Positions 1-8,069 of a stretch of 64,000 nt of DNA are shown here, in pieces (positions within the stretch are counted from its first letter, which is position 1; every line of letters begins with the position of its first letter). Source of the stretch: UA16 sp905478895 (GTDB taxonomy: Bacteria; Bacteroidota; Bacteroidia; Flavobacteriales_D; Sanyastnellaceae). The notes below the pieces were generated by a model. It saw only the letters and a program-made list of their open reading frames with translations. It searched no databases and had not been told where the DNA came from. Made by a program: the position numbers and the translations under genes. The stretch is taken from NCBI GenBank assembly GCA_943788495.1, contig CALSQO010000003.1, forward strand, positions 1 to 64,000, read 5' to 3'.

Positions 1-41
1 TTTCCTAAAGTTTGATCCGAGTTCGATTCTCGGCGGGGCTA
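1..41 (+). tRNA. tRNA gene, 3' part only (cut by window start)
   Basis: A canonical T arm is visible: stem CCGAG (17-21), loop TTCGATT (22-28), stem CTCGG (29-33), followed by seven acceptor bases CGGGGCT (34-40) and discriminator A (41). CCA is not encoded. The 5' part lies outside the window, so the amino acid cannot be fixed. Bases 2-8 (TTCCTAA) could be an anticodon loop with CCT (Arg), but this leaves an unusually short variable loop. It sits immediately before an AT-rich gene, a typical place for integration. Confidence 0.72.
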
Positions 42-124
42 CTAAAGTGATTCTAAAGAATTCGTGTTCAGCTATAAAAGAGGATATACATAAAACAATA
101 GTTGTATCGTTACCACATGTTATT

Positions 125-2998
125 TTATTCAACAATTACCTTCTTAGTAAATACCGCTTGATTATCTTTAACATATACTGTTATAAAATAAATCCCTGAG
201 TACAATTTGCTTAACTGAAATGAATTTTGTGTAGATAAAACATTTTTATTAATTAATTGTCCCATAGTATTATACACCTCAACTTTTTCTATTACTTGAG
301 ATGTATTAATATTAAAAACGCCATCTTTAGAAGGGTTAGGAAATATCAACACCTCTTTTTCTAAATTGAATTCATCAATGCTCAATATACTCCCATCTAC
401 CTTTCCACCAATAATCATGGGATGGGAGACAGCATCAGAAGGCGTGATAGATCCTACATAGGAATTTTCGTGTTCTGCAAACAATTGCGCGTTTGTTTGG
501 CCTGCAAACTCTCCATCGATACAATCACTGGGGTCACTAAAGCTACAGGCATTTCCTGAAATACCAGATACTATTGGAATAAAGTCCGCATCTTGAGCAT
601 TATAATAGGCTCTCGAATTACTAAATGGTCCAAAATTCAAGTGGATTTCTTGAGGTGCTAAGAAAAACTCTGAATCACTCTTAGCATCATCTAACAAGGG
701 AAATCCTTTTTGTCCTACTTCATCATAAAATATATAGGGGTCAAGAATAATATTATTGTTTGGGTTATTAAATGAAACAGCACCTTCAATCAGAATGTCC
801 GACTTTGTGGGATTAGTAGAAAGCATTCCTATTCCGAACCCTTCGCCTTCATCCCCATCGTCAATTGGTACACTGGGAGGACTGATTAAAATATCAGTTC
901 CAGCATTGTTAAAGATTCCACCATTTATAGTTACCTGAGCATTTTGAGGGAGAGCAACACCTACAGCATTTCCAGAAAAACCTTCTATAGTGTTGTTATT
1001 CAATACCCAACGATGCGTATTATGAAAATAATCCAAATCTAACCCTATTACTTCAGGTTCATCGGGTACGTAATTAGGTGAAGGGTTTGTGCCATAGTCT
1101 TCGATGCCCGAACGACCGCCATAACCAACTAATCTCGAATTTTGAATAGTAACATTGGTCGTATAATTATGCTCAAAACCAACTTTTCCGATATTCCAGA
1201 GAATTGTGCCATCGAAAACCAAATTCAATTGGTCTTTGTACACATCTGGTAAGTCATTAATCCATTCGTTAGGGTCATTTATATTAGGATCCGTTTTGCG
1301 ATGAAATTCAGTATGCACATAATAAGTCTGAACGCCCCTCACGAAATTGTAAGCAATATTATTCAAAAAAGGTCTGGCTTGTAAATACCAAATATCGAGT
1401 ACAAAGTTGGGATAAGTCGATTTCCAATTGTGCAAGACTTGGTTTAGAGTGGGAAATTCCGATGCAGGCACATGAGCATCAATATCGCCTCGTGCCATTC
1501 CCAAGCCTTTTTCTATCAGACCATCCGTCCAATATACATAGGCATGTCCTGTGCAACCCGAAACGACATTACCCTGTACCGTTACACCCGTACCATGCAA
1601 CCAGAATCCATCTCCTTGCCAGGCAAAATCTTGAATCCCTTCTCTAATATCTGATAATGCTTGTGTTACTAAACCATCTGTATAAGAATCTCTCGGACGA
1701 GGGGCTGTCAAAATAGGATTTGTTGGGTTAACCGTTCTAATTGCAATGTTTTCGATAAAAGAACCCGTTTCGTTTCCTGCTTCGGTATTAAATGCACCAC
1801 CAGCTACGTTATAGCTTACATTTCTTATAAAATCTGCTCTTGCTGAATGATTGACAAAGCCCCATCCTGGGTCATTATTGACTACACAGCCTTCTACTTT
1901 CGCAGGAGTTGGTAATGGTGTGATAGGTTTAGCAGGAAAAACGGAGACATCTAATCCTCCTCTATGAAAATGAATTGAATAACGACCTCTTGGGTTTTTT
2001 CCTCCGTTTGGAATCGCTTGTCCTGTATTTTGATTGGCATCTAAATCTTCAAAATTCCAATCGTCTAATATGATAGACTTATCCGTTCTACCTAAGTTAT
2101 TGGCTTCTACATATTTTAAATCTACATTAAGAGTATGCATAAACATCAGATGTCCTCTGGGTTTATTAAATTCCCCACTAATGGAAGAAACACTTGTATT
2201 TTCAGATGACACCACAATATTCCTGCTCAAATTTGCAACATGTACATCTAAATCGGAAGCTTGTGTTGGTGCTTTATGATCTCTAACCAATGCTGGTGTA
2301 AATGTTATTGTACTTCCCGAAATGGCAGTAATGGTAACCACTTCATCTTTTTCAAACTCTGAGGTATTGGAAATAGAAGTATTTGTAATAGGGTCGGTTC
2401 CAGCCACCACCAATTTATCACCGACTTGCCATCCTGTTGGGGCAGCGCTCAATACGAATTGCGTTGCTCCTGCCGATGGATGCGTTTGAAGTGTTAGCCA
2501 ACTCGTTTTGTCGGCACCGTGCATGGTAGTTGTACCCATCAATACTGCTCCGGGAGCGAAACGCTCTGGGTCTTCCCATTGGGTAGTGCCGCCCATTTCT
2601 GCAAAAACTAAACTTGCAGTTGTACCTACTGGTATTTTGTTGGCATTTGTTCCTATTTCTAGGGTTCCGTTGGGAGCACTAAATATATATTCAGTTCTCA
2701 ATTCAGTATTAGTATTGGTAGCGAATTGTAATTTACCACCATCAGCGATTCTAATAGATTTAAATTTTTCCGTTACCATACCGTCAACAATTATAGTAAC
2801 TCCATTTGGAATGAGTACTCGATCGTAATTAACAGGTAATGAACCTCCCCAAGTTGTATTAGAGGACCAATTACCCGAGACAGAAGCAGTTTTGGTAGCA
2901 GTACCTGAAACTTGCATAGGTGTTTGTGAAAAACCTTTATTCGTGCTACAAATGACTATGAATAGAGTTAATAAAATTGGAAATAGTTTACTCTTCAT
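125..2998 (-). CDS. G8-domain, beta-helix secreted protein with T9SS sorting domain
   Basis: Secreted protein of 957 aa. I start at the ATG at 2998 because it opens a clean signal peptide (MKSKLFPILLTLFIVICS..., cleavage after about residue 25, ..KGFSQ); the upstream 12 codons look spurious. Residues about 33-150 carry a G8-type domain (NWSSNTTWGG...., VLIPNGVTIIVDG, GTLEIGTNANKIP), the domain of human TMEM2/CEMIP hyaluronan-degrading proteins. The middle (about 330-720) is rich in N/G short repeats expected of a parallel beta-helix (PbH1). The last about 75 residues (LIFPNPSKDG....GIYFITVYV....KKVIVE) are a T9SS type A sorting domain, so the protein should go to the cell surface or medium. 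Base composition is clearly more AT-rich than the rest of the window. Substrate is unknown; polysaccharide binding or cleavage is inference. Confidence 0.88.
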   Translation of the reverse strand: MKSKLFPILLTLFIVICSTNKGFSQTPMQVSGTATKTASVSGNWSSNTTWGGSLPVNYDRVLIPNGVTIIVDGMVTEKFKSIRIADGGKLQFATNTNTELRTEYIFSAPNGTLEIGTNANKIPVGTTASLVFAEMGGTTQWEDPERFAPGAVLMGTTTMHGADKTSWLTLQTHPSAGATQFVLSAAPTGWQVGDKLVVAGTDPITNTSISNTSEFEKDEVVTITAISGSTITFTPALVRDHKAPTQASDLDVHVANLSRNIVVSSENTSVSSISGEFNKPRGHLMFMHTLNVDLKYVEANNLGRTDKSIILDDWNFEDLDANQNTGQAIPNGGKNPRGRYSIHFHRGGLDVSVFPAKPITPLPTPAKVEGCVVNNDPGWGFVNHSARADFIRNVSYNVAGGAFNTEAGNETGSFIENIAIRTVNPTNPILTAPRPRDSYTDGLVTQALSDIREGIQDFAWQGDGFWLHGTGVTVQGNVVSGCTGHAYVYWTDGLIEKGLGMARGDIDAHVPASEFPTLNQVLHNWKSTYPNFVLDIWYLQARPFLNNIAYNFVRGVQTYYVHTEFHRKTDPNINDPNEWINDLPDVYKDQLNLVFDGTILWNIGKVGFEHNYTTNVTIQNSRLVGYGGRSGIEDYGTNPSPNYVPDEPEVIGLDLDYFHNTHRWVLNNNTIEGFSGNAVGVALPQNAQVTINGGIFNNAGTDILISPPSVPIDDGDEGEGFGIGMLSTNPTKSDILIEGAVSFNNPNNNIILDPYIFYDEVGQKGFPLLDDAKSDSEFFLAPQEIHLNFGPFSNSRAYYNAQDADFIPIVSGISGNACSFSDPSDCIDGEFAGQTNAQLFAEHENSYVGSITPSDAVSHPMIIGGKVDGSILSIDEFNLEKEVLIFPNPSKDGVFNINTSQVIEKVEVYNTMGQLINKNVLSTQNSFQLSKLYSGIYFITVYVKDNQAVFTKKVIVE

Positions 2999-3031
2999 AT
3001 ATTTAATTTTTAATGTGTGGTAACGGTTAGG

Positions 3032-3054
3032 CAAAGTTATCTCTAAGATAACTT
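3032..3054 (-). promoter_or_regulatory. -7 element plus overlapping operator-like palindrome upstream of the G8 gene
   Basis: On the minus strand the sequence TAACTTTG (complement of 3032-3039) matches the Bacteroidota -7 consensus TAnnTTTG, 34 bases before the chosen start codon. A perfect 9-bp inverted repeat AAGTTATCT-cta-AGATAACTT (3034-3042 / 3046-3054) overlaps this element. That arrangement suits a dimeric repressor or regulator. No clear -33 TTG is seen. Function is inferred from geometry only. Confidence 0.45.
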
Positions 3055-3059
3055 ATACA

Positions 3060-3172
3060 GCTTTCTCACTTGTTGATTTTTTCGCGTTGAAATTTGATCA
3101 ACTTTTCCAATTCCTCCTCAAACTCGTTCGACCTTTGTCCTGTTAGCTCTACCATTTGCCCCCATAGGTCGC
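3060..3172 (-). other. Short open frame downstream of GH17, possible gene remnant at the island junction
   Basis: Between the AT-rich gene and the GH17 stop there is no full gene. On the minus strand, one base-frame away from the GH17 frame, an open stretch reads ..ILSDLWGQMVELTGQRSN / EFEEELEKLIKFQREKINK and stops near 3071. It is charged, helical-looking and protein-like, but I do not recognise it. It may be the leftover C-terminus of a gene disrupted when the AT-rich block arrived, or a chance frame. Confidence 0.2.
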
Positions 3173-4057
3173 TCAGAATTTGCGTTTTCCGGTGTGGTCC
3201 CAAAGTCCCCAAAACGCGCCAACACTGCCTTCGGCGCCTACCTTCCAGGCCTCGTCAAAAGCAGAAAAGTAGAACATTTCGATCCCTTCTTTTTGGGACC
3301 AACTCTGTGCATTGATGAAATACTTGAGGGCGTTTTCGTAGCCGGGATCAGCAGCACCCAATGAATCTCCCGCGCTCGGCCATCCGGTCTCCGTGATGAT
3401 CACTTTTTTGTCCGGTGCCGCCTGTTTTGCTTGGTAATACATCTGCTTCATGTACAGCAAAGAATAATCGCTGTGGCACCCTTCCCAATACGGGTAGCAA
3501 TTGGCCAAAATCACATCGCACGCCTCCGTGATGTTGGGACGATTGGTGAATTCATAATAGGCGTCGACATAGCCCACCGGAACGTCGGGGATGGCTTCCT
3601 TTACCCGATTGATGTAAGCGATGAGCGCTGATTCTTCAAGCTCCTTGCGGTACATGACTTCATTGCCCACTGCAGCGATATCGACGAAGCCGGCCCGGGC
3701 CAATTCAATCAATCGCTCGATTTCCTCTTCGTTTTTGTCCTTGTCCTCACCCAACCAGGCGCCAACCAGGGTTTTGAAACCATACTCCCGGGCCAATTGT
3801 GGAATCATGTCATTTCCTTCCGTACACGAGAAGACCCGAATCCATTGGGTATGCGGCTGTAGAAGTGCCAGTTTTCTGCGCACCTGCTCTTCTGAAATGG
3901 GATCGCCCGGCTCCTGGTCTCCTTCATAAGGGCTGAAGCAGACACCGTGCATTTTTTCGTTCAAATGCAGGGCACATTGCTCTTGCAACGCGTTGCGGTC
4001 CAGTCCGTTTACCTCCGTTCCTGTCAAGGACAGTACCTTCTCTTTTCTGTACGACAT
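3173..4057 (-). CDS. GH17 beta-1,3-glucanase-like protein without signal peptide
   Basis: Protein of 294 aa with the (beta/alpha)8 fold signature of glycoside hydrolase family 17. The acid/base is E133 in AAVGNEVMY and the nucleophile E223 in IITETGWPSAG. The N-terminus (MSYRKEKVLSLTG) has no signal peptide or lipobox, so the enzyme is probably cytosolic, unlike the GH17 lipoprotein encoded upstream. It is the last gene of the minus-strand beta-glucan operon, 32 bases after the GPH symporter gene. A role in trimming imported beta-1,3-gluco-oligosaccharides is inferred; some GH17 enzymes are transglycosylases and that cannot be excluded. The reading frame is intact. Confidence 0.87.
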   Translation of the reverse strand: MSYRKEKVLSLTGTEVNGLDRNALQEQCALHLNEKMHGVCFSPYEGDQEPGDPISEEQVRRKLALLQPHTQWIRVFSCTEGNDMIPQLAREYGFKTLVGAWLGEDKDKNEEEIERLIELARAGFVDIAAVGNEVMYRKELEESALIAYINRVKEAIPDVPVGYVDAYYEFTNRPNITEACDVILANCYPYWEGCHSDYSLLYMKQMYYQAKQAAPDKKVIITETGWPSAGDSLGAADPGYENALKYFINAQSWSQKEGIEMFYFSAFDEAWKVGAEGSVGAFWGLWDHTGKRKF

Positions 4058-4089
4058 ACCCTATTATTTCTGGATGTGATGTTTTTGCG

Positions 4090-5520
4090 TTATCCGTTTG
4101 TTGCTTTTCGCTTTTCGGCCAATTCTGCCTTGATTTCGATTGCCCTCGCCTCCGTGATGTCATAATTTTTCATGATCAAAAGGGCTCCCACAACACCCGC
4201 AATGGGAAGAAGCGAGTAGAACGAGCGCATGCCCGTGATGGCGGTTTCTGTGACATTGTCGGCATCAAACCCAACAACGGACAGGATGAAGCCACCGAGC
4301 AACGCGGCGACACCAAAGCCGAGCTTGACCATCCACCAGTACACTGCGCCCAGTACCCCTTCGCGTCGTTTGCCCGTTTGCAATTCATCCAAATCGCACA
4401 CATCGGCGGTCATGCTCATCATGATGGTGAACAAGCTGCCAATTCCAAAGGAGTGGAAGGGCAGCGCATAGAGAAACAAATGCGGTTTGCCGGGAACAAA
4501 TAAGAACCAGAAGAGGATGTATCCGATGATGGAAATCAATTGAGAAACCATGAATGCTTTCTTCTTGCCCATGCGCTTGGACATTTGCGCAACGAGCGGA
4601 ATTACGAGGAAAGTGGTGACCAGTGCTCCCACAGAACCATGCAACGCCGGCCAGACACCCGCGCTCGCAGGATCACTGTTGAACAAATAGTGCACAATGA
4701 TCAGGAACGTGTAAGCGGCAATCACATTGAACGAATTGAAAATCAAAAAGGTCGCTCCCGCGATTTGGCGGAATTGCTTGATGCGGAAGGCTTGGAATGC
4801 GGAAACGAAGATGTCCTTCACGCTTCGTATGACCTGTGCCGCGCTGATGGGGACAAAGTCCGTTCGGTCCAGTGTGGACTTGCTTTTGATGAAAATGGCC
4901 GGAATCAGCGCGAAAATGGTGCACGGAATGGCTACCCATATGGAAAGATCTCGCACGCCCTGAGCGGCGCCCTCTGGAAACCAGGTGGGATCGTAGAGAA
5001 TCACCCAAAACCAAGGTGCGATGACCCAGGCCCACTGCCCAATGAACTGAGCAATGGCCATGATGTTGGTTCGTTCGTGAAAGTCTTCACTGATTTCATA
5101 CCCCATGGCCACGTAAGGAACACTGAAGATGGTCAGTCCGAGGTAAAAGACAAGTGACCAAGACAGGAAATAAATGAAATTGTACAGCACACCATCTCCT
5201 TCGTACAGCTGCCACATGGCGACGTAGGCAATGCCCATCAGGATGGCACCTACGAAGACATACTGCCTGCGCCGGCCCCATTTTGAGCGGGTATTGTCGG
5301 AAATGAATCCCATGATCGGGTCCGTGATGGCATCAAAAACACGCGGCAAAAACTGGATGACTCCCCAGAGAAGGGCAGCAAAACCAAGGTCTTGAACCAA
5401 CACGATGATGAATACACCGAGCGCAGCGGGAAACATTTGGTTGGCCAGCATGCCGAAGCCAAATGCGACCTTCTGGCCCATTGAAACGGCCTGCGTTGAG
5501 GGTGATATTGAACTTTCCAT
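4090..5520 (-). CDS. GPH-family (MFS_2) sugar:cation symporter
   Basis: 476-aa integral membrane protein with about 12 hydrophobic segments, resembling the glycoside-pentoside-hexuronide:cation symporter family (MelB-like). Visible family marks are DAITDPIMGFISDNTRSKWGR near residue 65-85 (the conserved loop 2-3 motif with D residues and GRRR) and a late TADVCDLDELQTGKRREG segment. It starts 2 bases after the GH30 stop, so the two are co-transcribed. In this setting it most plausibly imports glucose-disaccharides or short beta-gluco-oligosaccharides released outside. The exact substrate and the coupling ion (Na+ or H+) cannot be read from sequence. Confidence 0.88.
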   Translation of the reverse strand: MESSISPSTQAVSMGQKVAFGFGMLANQMFPAALGVFIIVLVQDLGFAALLWGVIQFLPRVFDAITDPIMGFISDNTRSKWGRRRQYVFVGAILMGIAYVAMWQLYEGDGVLYNFIYFLSWSLVFYLGLTIFSVPYVAMGYEISEDFHERTNIMAIAQFIGQWAWVIAPWFWVILYDPTWFPEGAAQGVRDLSIWVAIPCTIFALIPAIFIKSKSTLDRTDFVPISAAQVIRSVKDIFVSAFQAFRIKQFRQIAGATFLIFNSFNVIAAYTFLIIVHYLFNSDPASAGVWPALHGSVGALVTTFLVIPLVAQMSKRMGKKKAFMVSQLISIIGYILFWFLFVPGKPHLFLYALPFHSFGIGSLFTIMMSMTADVCDLDELQTGKRREGVLGAVYWWMVKLGFGVAALLGGFILSVVGFDADNVTETAITGMRSFYSLLPIAGVVGALLIMKNYDITEARAIEIKAELAEKRKATNG

Positions 5521-5522
5521 GT

Positions 5523-6990
5523 TTATGGGTTTGAGGGGTTTTGAGAGCGGATTATAATCGTTTGAATGGCTTCGGATTCAATGCGAACGCGCACATCTTC
5601 TGAGAGGCCTGCGATGCACAAGGAGCGGGGTGCCTCCCCGGGATTGAAACAGACCAAAACGTGCGTTCCATCCTCCGTTTCGGCGGCCACGGTCATCAAT
5701 TCGGGATCGTCGCATTCGCACGCCAGTACGGTTGCTCCGGGCCGGAGAAACTTGCTGAAATGACACATCACGTCAAAGAGCGGCGTGAAATAAACGTCAT
5801 CTGCGGCGGGGTCCACGATCACGGGCGCAATGCACCAGTTTTCGAACCAATTGGGGCCGCCCTGGCGGTCGAGCACCATGTTCCAGTCGATCCAGCCGTC
5901 CACCCAATGGTTCAGGCACCCGATGATGTCGCGGGCATACCGGTGGACCGGCGCATACTTTGGGTGCAAGTGTTTTTTCTCGGGTTCTCGCCACGTGTAG
6001 CCCCAATCCGTCGCCTCTGCGCGCCAATACCAGTCGTCATCTTGCCATACAGGCGTTTGCGCATCGCAGCACGCCTCCGTTTGGATCAGAAACGCATCGG
6101 GAGCTGCTTCGTGCGCGCGCTCCAAGGCCGCCGGGAAATAATCATGTGTGCTCTCGTACCAATGCACTGCGGTTCCGTCGAAATAGTGCGCGCTTTCCGC
6201 ATCGCGGTACATGACCGAAATCCATTCCTCCAGCCCCTCCCGGTTTTGGTCGTAGCCCAAAATGTTGAGGTGTCCCAGGCCATATTCCTTCAACGCAGGA
6301 CCCAAATGCAATTGCACAAATTCTGTCATCTGCTCCGGAGAGTAGAGCATGCTTTCCCAATTGTCTCCATTGCCATGCGGCTCGTTTTCGACGGTAAAGC
6401 CCCAAATCGGAAGGCCTTCTTCTGCATACGCTTGTGCGTACTTGACAAAAAACTGCGCCCACGTTGGCTGCATTTCTGGGCGCAAATGCCCGCCAACCCA
6501 AGCATTGTTGTCCTTCATCCAAGGCGGCGCTGTCCACGGCGAGGCGATGATGTGAAAGCCATCTTTCGAGATCGCTTGTGCCGCTTGCATCATGGGGATG
6601 AGAAATTCCCGGTCCGGATCGATGCTAAAATGCTTCAAATCCACATCCCCTTCCACCGGCGCATAGCTGTAGTGAAACCGCGAGAAATCGCACGAATTCA
6701 TGTGCGTTCGAGTCAGCGAATAACATGCGCCATCTTCGTGGAAATAAGCCTCCAAGATCCGTTGGCGTTGCGCCGGGCTCATCTGATGCACCAGGAAATG
6801 CGGAGGCATCGGTGAACGATCCCCCGAATCCGGTGATTCGCTGCTTTCGTTGATCTGATTGCACCTGTATCGTCGCTTCCGAGGGGTCAGGTTCATTGTG
6901 TTTTGCGATCAAATCATGCGGAACGGTATGAAAGCGCCCCCCTCGTCGAGACGTTTCGAAAACCGATATTTTGATTTTGCCGCTTTGCAT
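5523..6990 (-). pseudogene. GH30 beta-glucanase/glucosylceramidase-like gene with one frameshift
   Basis: Two overlapping frames join into one GH30 protein of 488 aa. Frame 1 starts at ATG 6990 (MQSGKIKISVFE...) and runs to ITGFGGSFTDASAF; frame 2 continues FLVHQMSPAQRQRILEAYF to the stop at 5523. One extra T in the TTT of the coding strand (plus 6796-6798) separates them. Catalytic residues are intact in the joined protein: acid/base E203 (TVENEPHG) and nucleophile E305 (LIQTEACCD). No signal peptide is visible. GH30 members in laminarin loci often cut beta-1,6 links, which fits the neighbours, but the activity is inferred. The indel may be real decay or a sequencing error. It lies 23 bases after the upstream GH-A gene. 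Confidence 0.85.
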
Positions 6991-7013
6991 CTAACCGTTG
7001 ATTCGCGTGGCGA

Positions 7014-8069
7014 TTAATGTTCGGATTCAAGGGGTGATTCGTAAAACGACTTTACCACCCAAAAGGCCTCCTTCTTATTCCGATCGATGTCCACGAGCCC
7101 CCAATATTCTTCATTGGCCGTGGCATCGTAGGGGACACCGCTGCTCCCCGGTGCCCAGCCGCCAACATCTTGCTGATCGGGTTGCCCGGCCTTCCACCAA
7201 CCATCGGTAAACGAAAAGACCGCCACACCCGCGGCGCGGGTGGAATCCGTCAAGATGTGCTCGAGCAAATGTTGCGTTGCATCGGCTTGCGCCCGCTGAT
7301 TTTCACCTTCTTCATACCCCAATTGACCGACCGCCATGTAACTGTCTGCACCGAGCTCAGAGAAGTACACCGGTTTGTCGCTGCGTTGGGCAAAATCTTC
7401 AAGCGCAGTGTGGGATTCATCCCAGCGGTAAACATTCAATCCCCAAATATCAATGCCTGCAAGCGATTGGATCAACTCCGCGTCGGGAACCTCACCGTGC
7501 GCGGTGGCAACGGGGTGGTTTGGATCCGCTGCATGGACAGCATTCGCAGCGCCTTGCAGTGTTTCGTACCACACATCCAACGATCCGCCAAACCACTCGG
7601 GATGGAAGTTGTACTCATTTCCGAGTTCCCAGAACAGGATGGCCGGGTGGGATTTGAATGATTGGATGTAATCCAAATAAGTGCCCGATTGCAAATCGTA
7701 CACACCGTCTTGATTGTATCCAAACCCAATGATGACCTTCATGCCGGCTTCACTGATTTGGTCCAAGACGGACTTTGAAGCGATCGGTTCATACACGCGA
7801 AGGGTGTTGACACCCATTTCCTGCATGAGACTCAGGTCTTGCGTCAAGTTTTCGAAGCTGCGCTTGTCCTGACCGACGGGCACGGGATGATAGCAGACGC
7901 CTTTGATAAAATACGTGCCTTGGGAGGTTTGAAGCTGCGCACCTTCTGTCCAGACCCGTGCGCCTGATTCGGACGTGCAGGAGGACGCACCGAGGCACAG
8001 CAAGCATGCGATGAACACGAGGTGGAGGAGGTTCGTTTGATGCTGCATGGGATGAATTGATTGAACCAT
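7014..8069 (-). CDS. Clan GH-A glycoside hydrolase, lipoprotein
   Basis: 351-aa predicted lipoprotein. The ATG at 8069 shares one base with the upstream stop (TAATG); an alternative ATG at 8048 opens the same signal peptide. The lipobox is CLGASSC with Cys31. The body is a (beta/alpha)8 barrel of clan GH-A: FIKGVCYHP at the first strand, acid/base E152 in FWELGNEYNF and nucleophile E238 in VYFSELGAD. It resembles GH2 C-terminal barrels, GH5 or the beta-1,3-glucanase family GH158; I cannot decide between them. Position in the operon, between GH17 and GH30, argues for action on beta-glucan at the outer membrane or in the periplasm. The frame is intact. Confidence 0.78.
   Translation of the reverse strand: MVQSIHPMQHQTNLLHLVFIACLLCLGASSCTSESGARVWTEGAQLQTSQGTYFIKGVCYHPVPVGQDKRSFENLTQDLSLMQEMGVNTLRVYEPIASKSVLDQISEAGMKVIIGFGYNQDGVYDLQSGTYLDYIQSFKSHPAILFWELGNEYNFHPEWFGGSLDVWYETLQGAANAVHAADPNHPVATAHGEVPDAELIQSLAGIDIWGLNVYRWDESHTALEDFAQRSDKPVYFSELGADSYMAVGQLGYEEGENQRAQADATQHLLEHILTDSTRAAGVAVFSFTDGWWKAGQPDQQDVGGWAPGSSGVPYDATANEEYWGLVDIDRNKKEAFWVVKSFYESPLESEH

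Noticed and set aside
1..41. 3' end of tmRNA
   Set aside because: The acceptor CGGGGCT would need a 5' end AGCCCCG, not the GGGGCTG-like start of tmRNA; a plain tRNA fits better.
5661..6815. 384-codon plus-strand open frame
   Set aside because: It lies wholly antisense to the GH30 gene, which has catalytic motifs. The antisense translation has no domain-like pattern.
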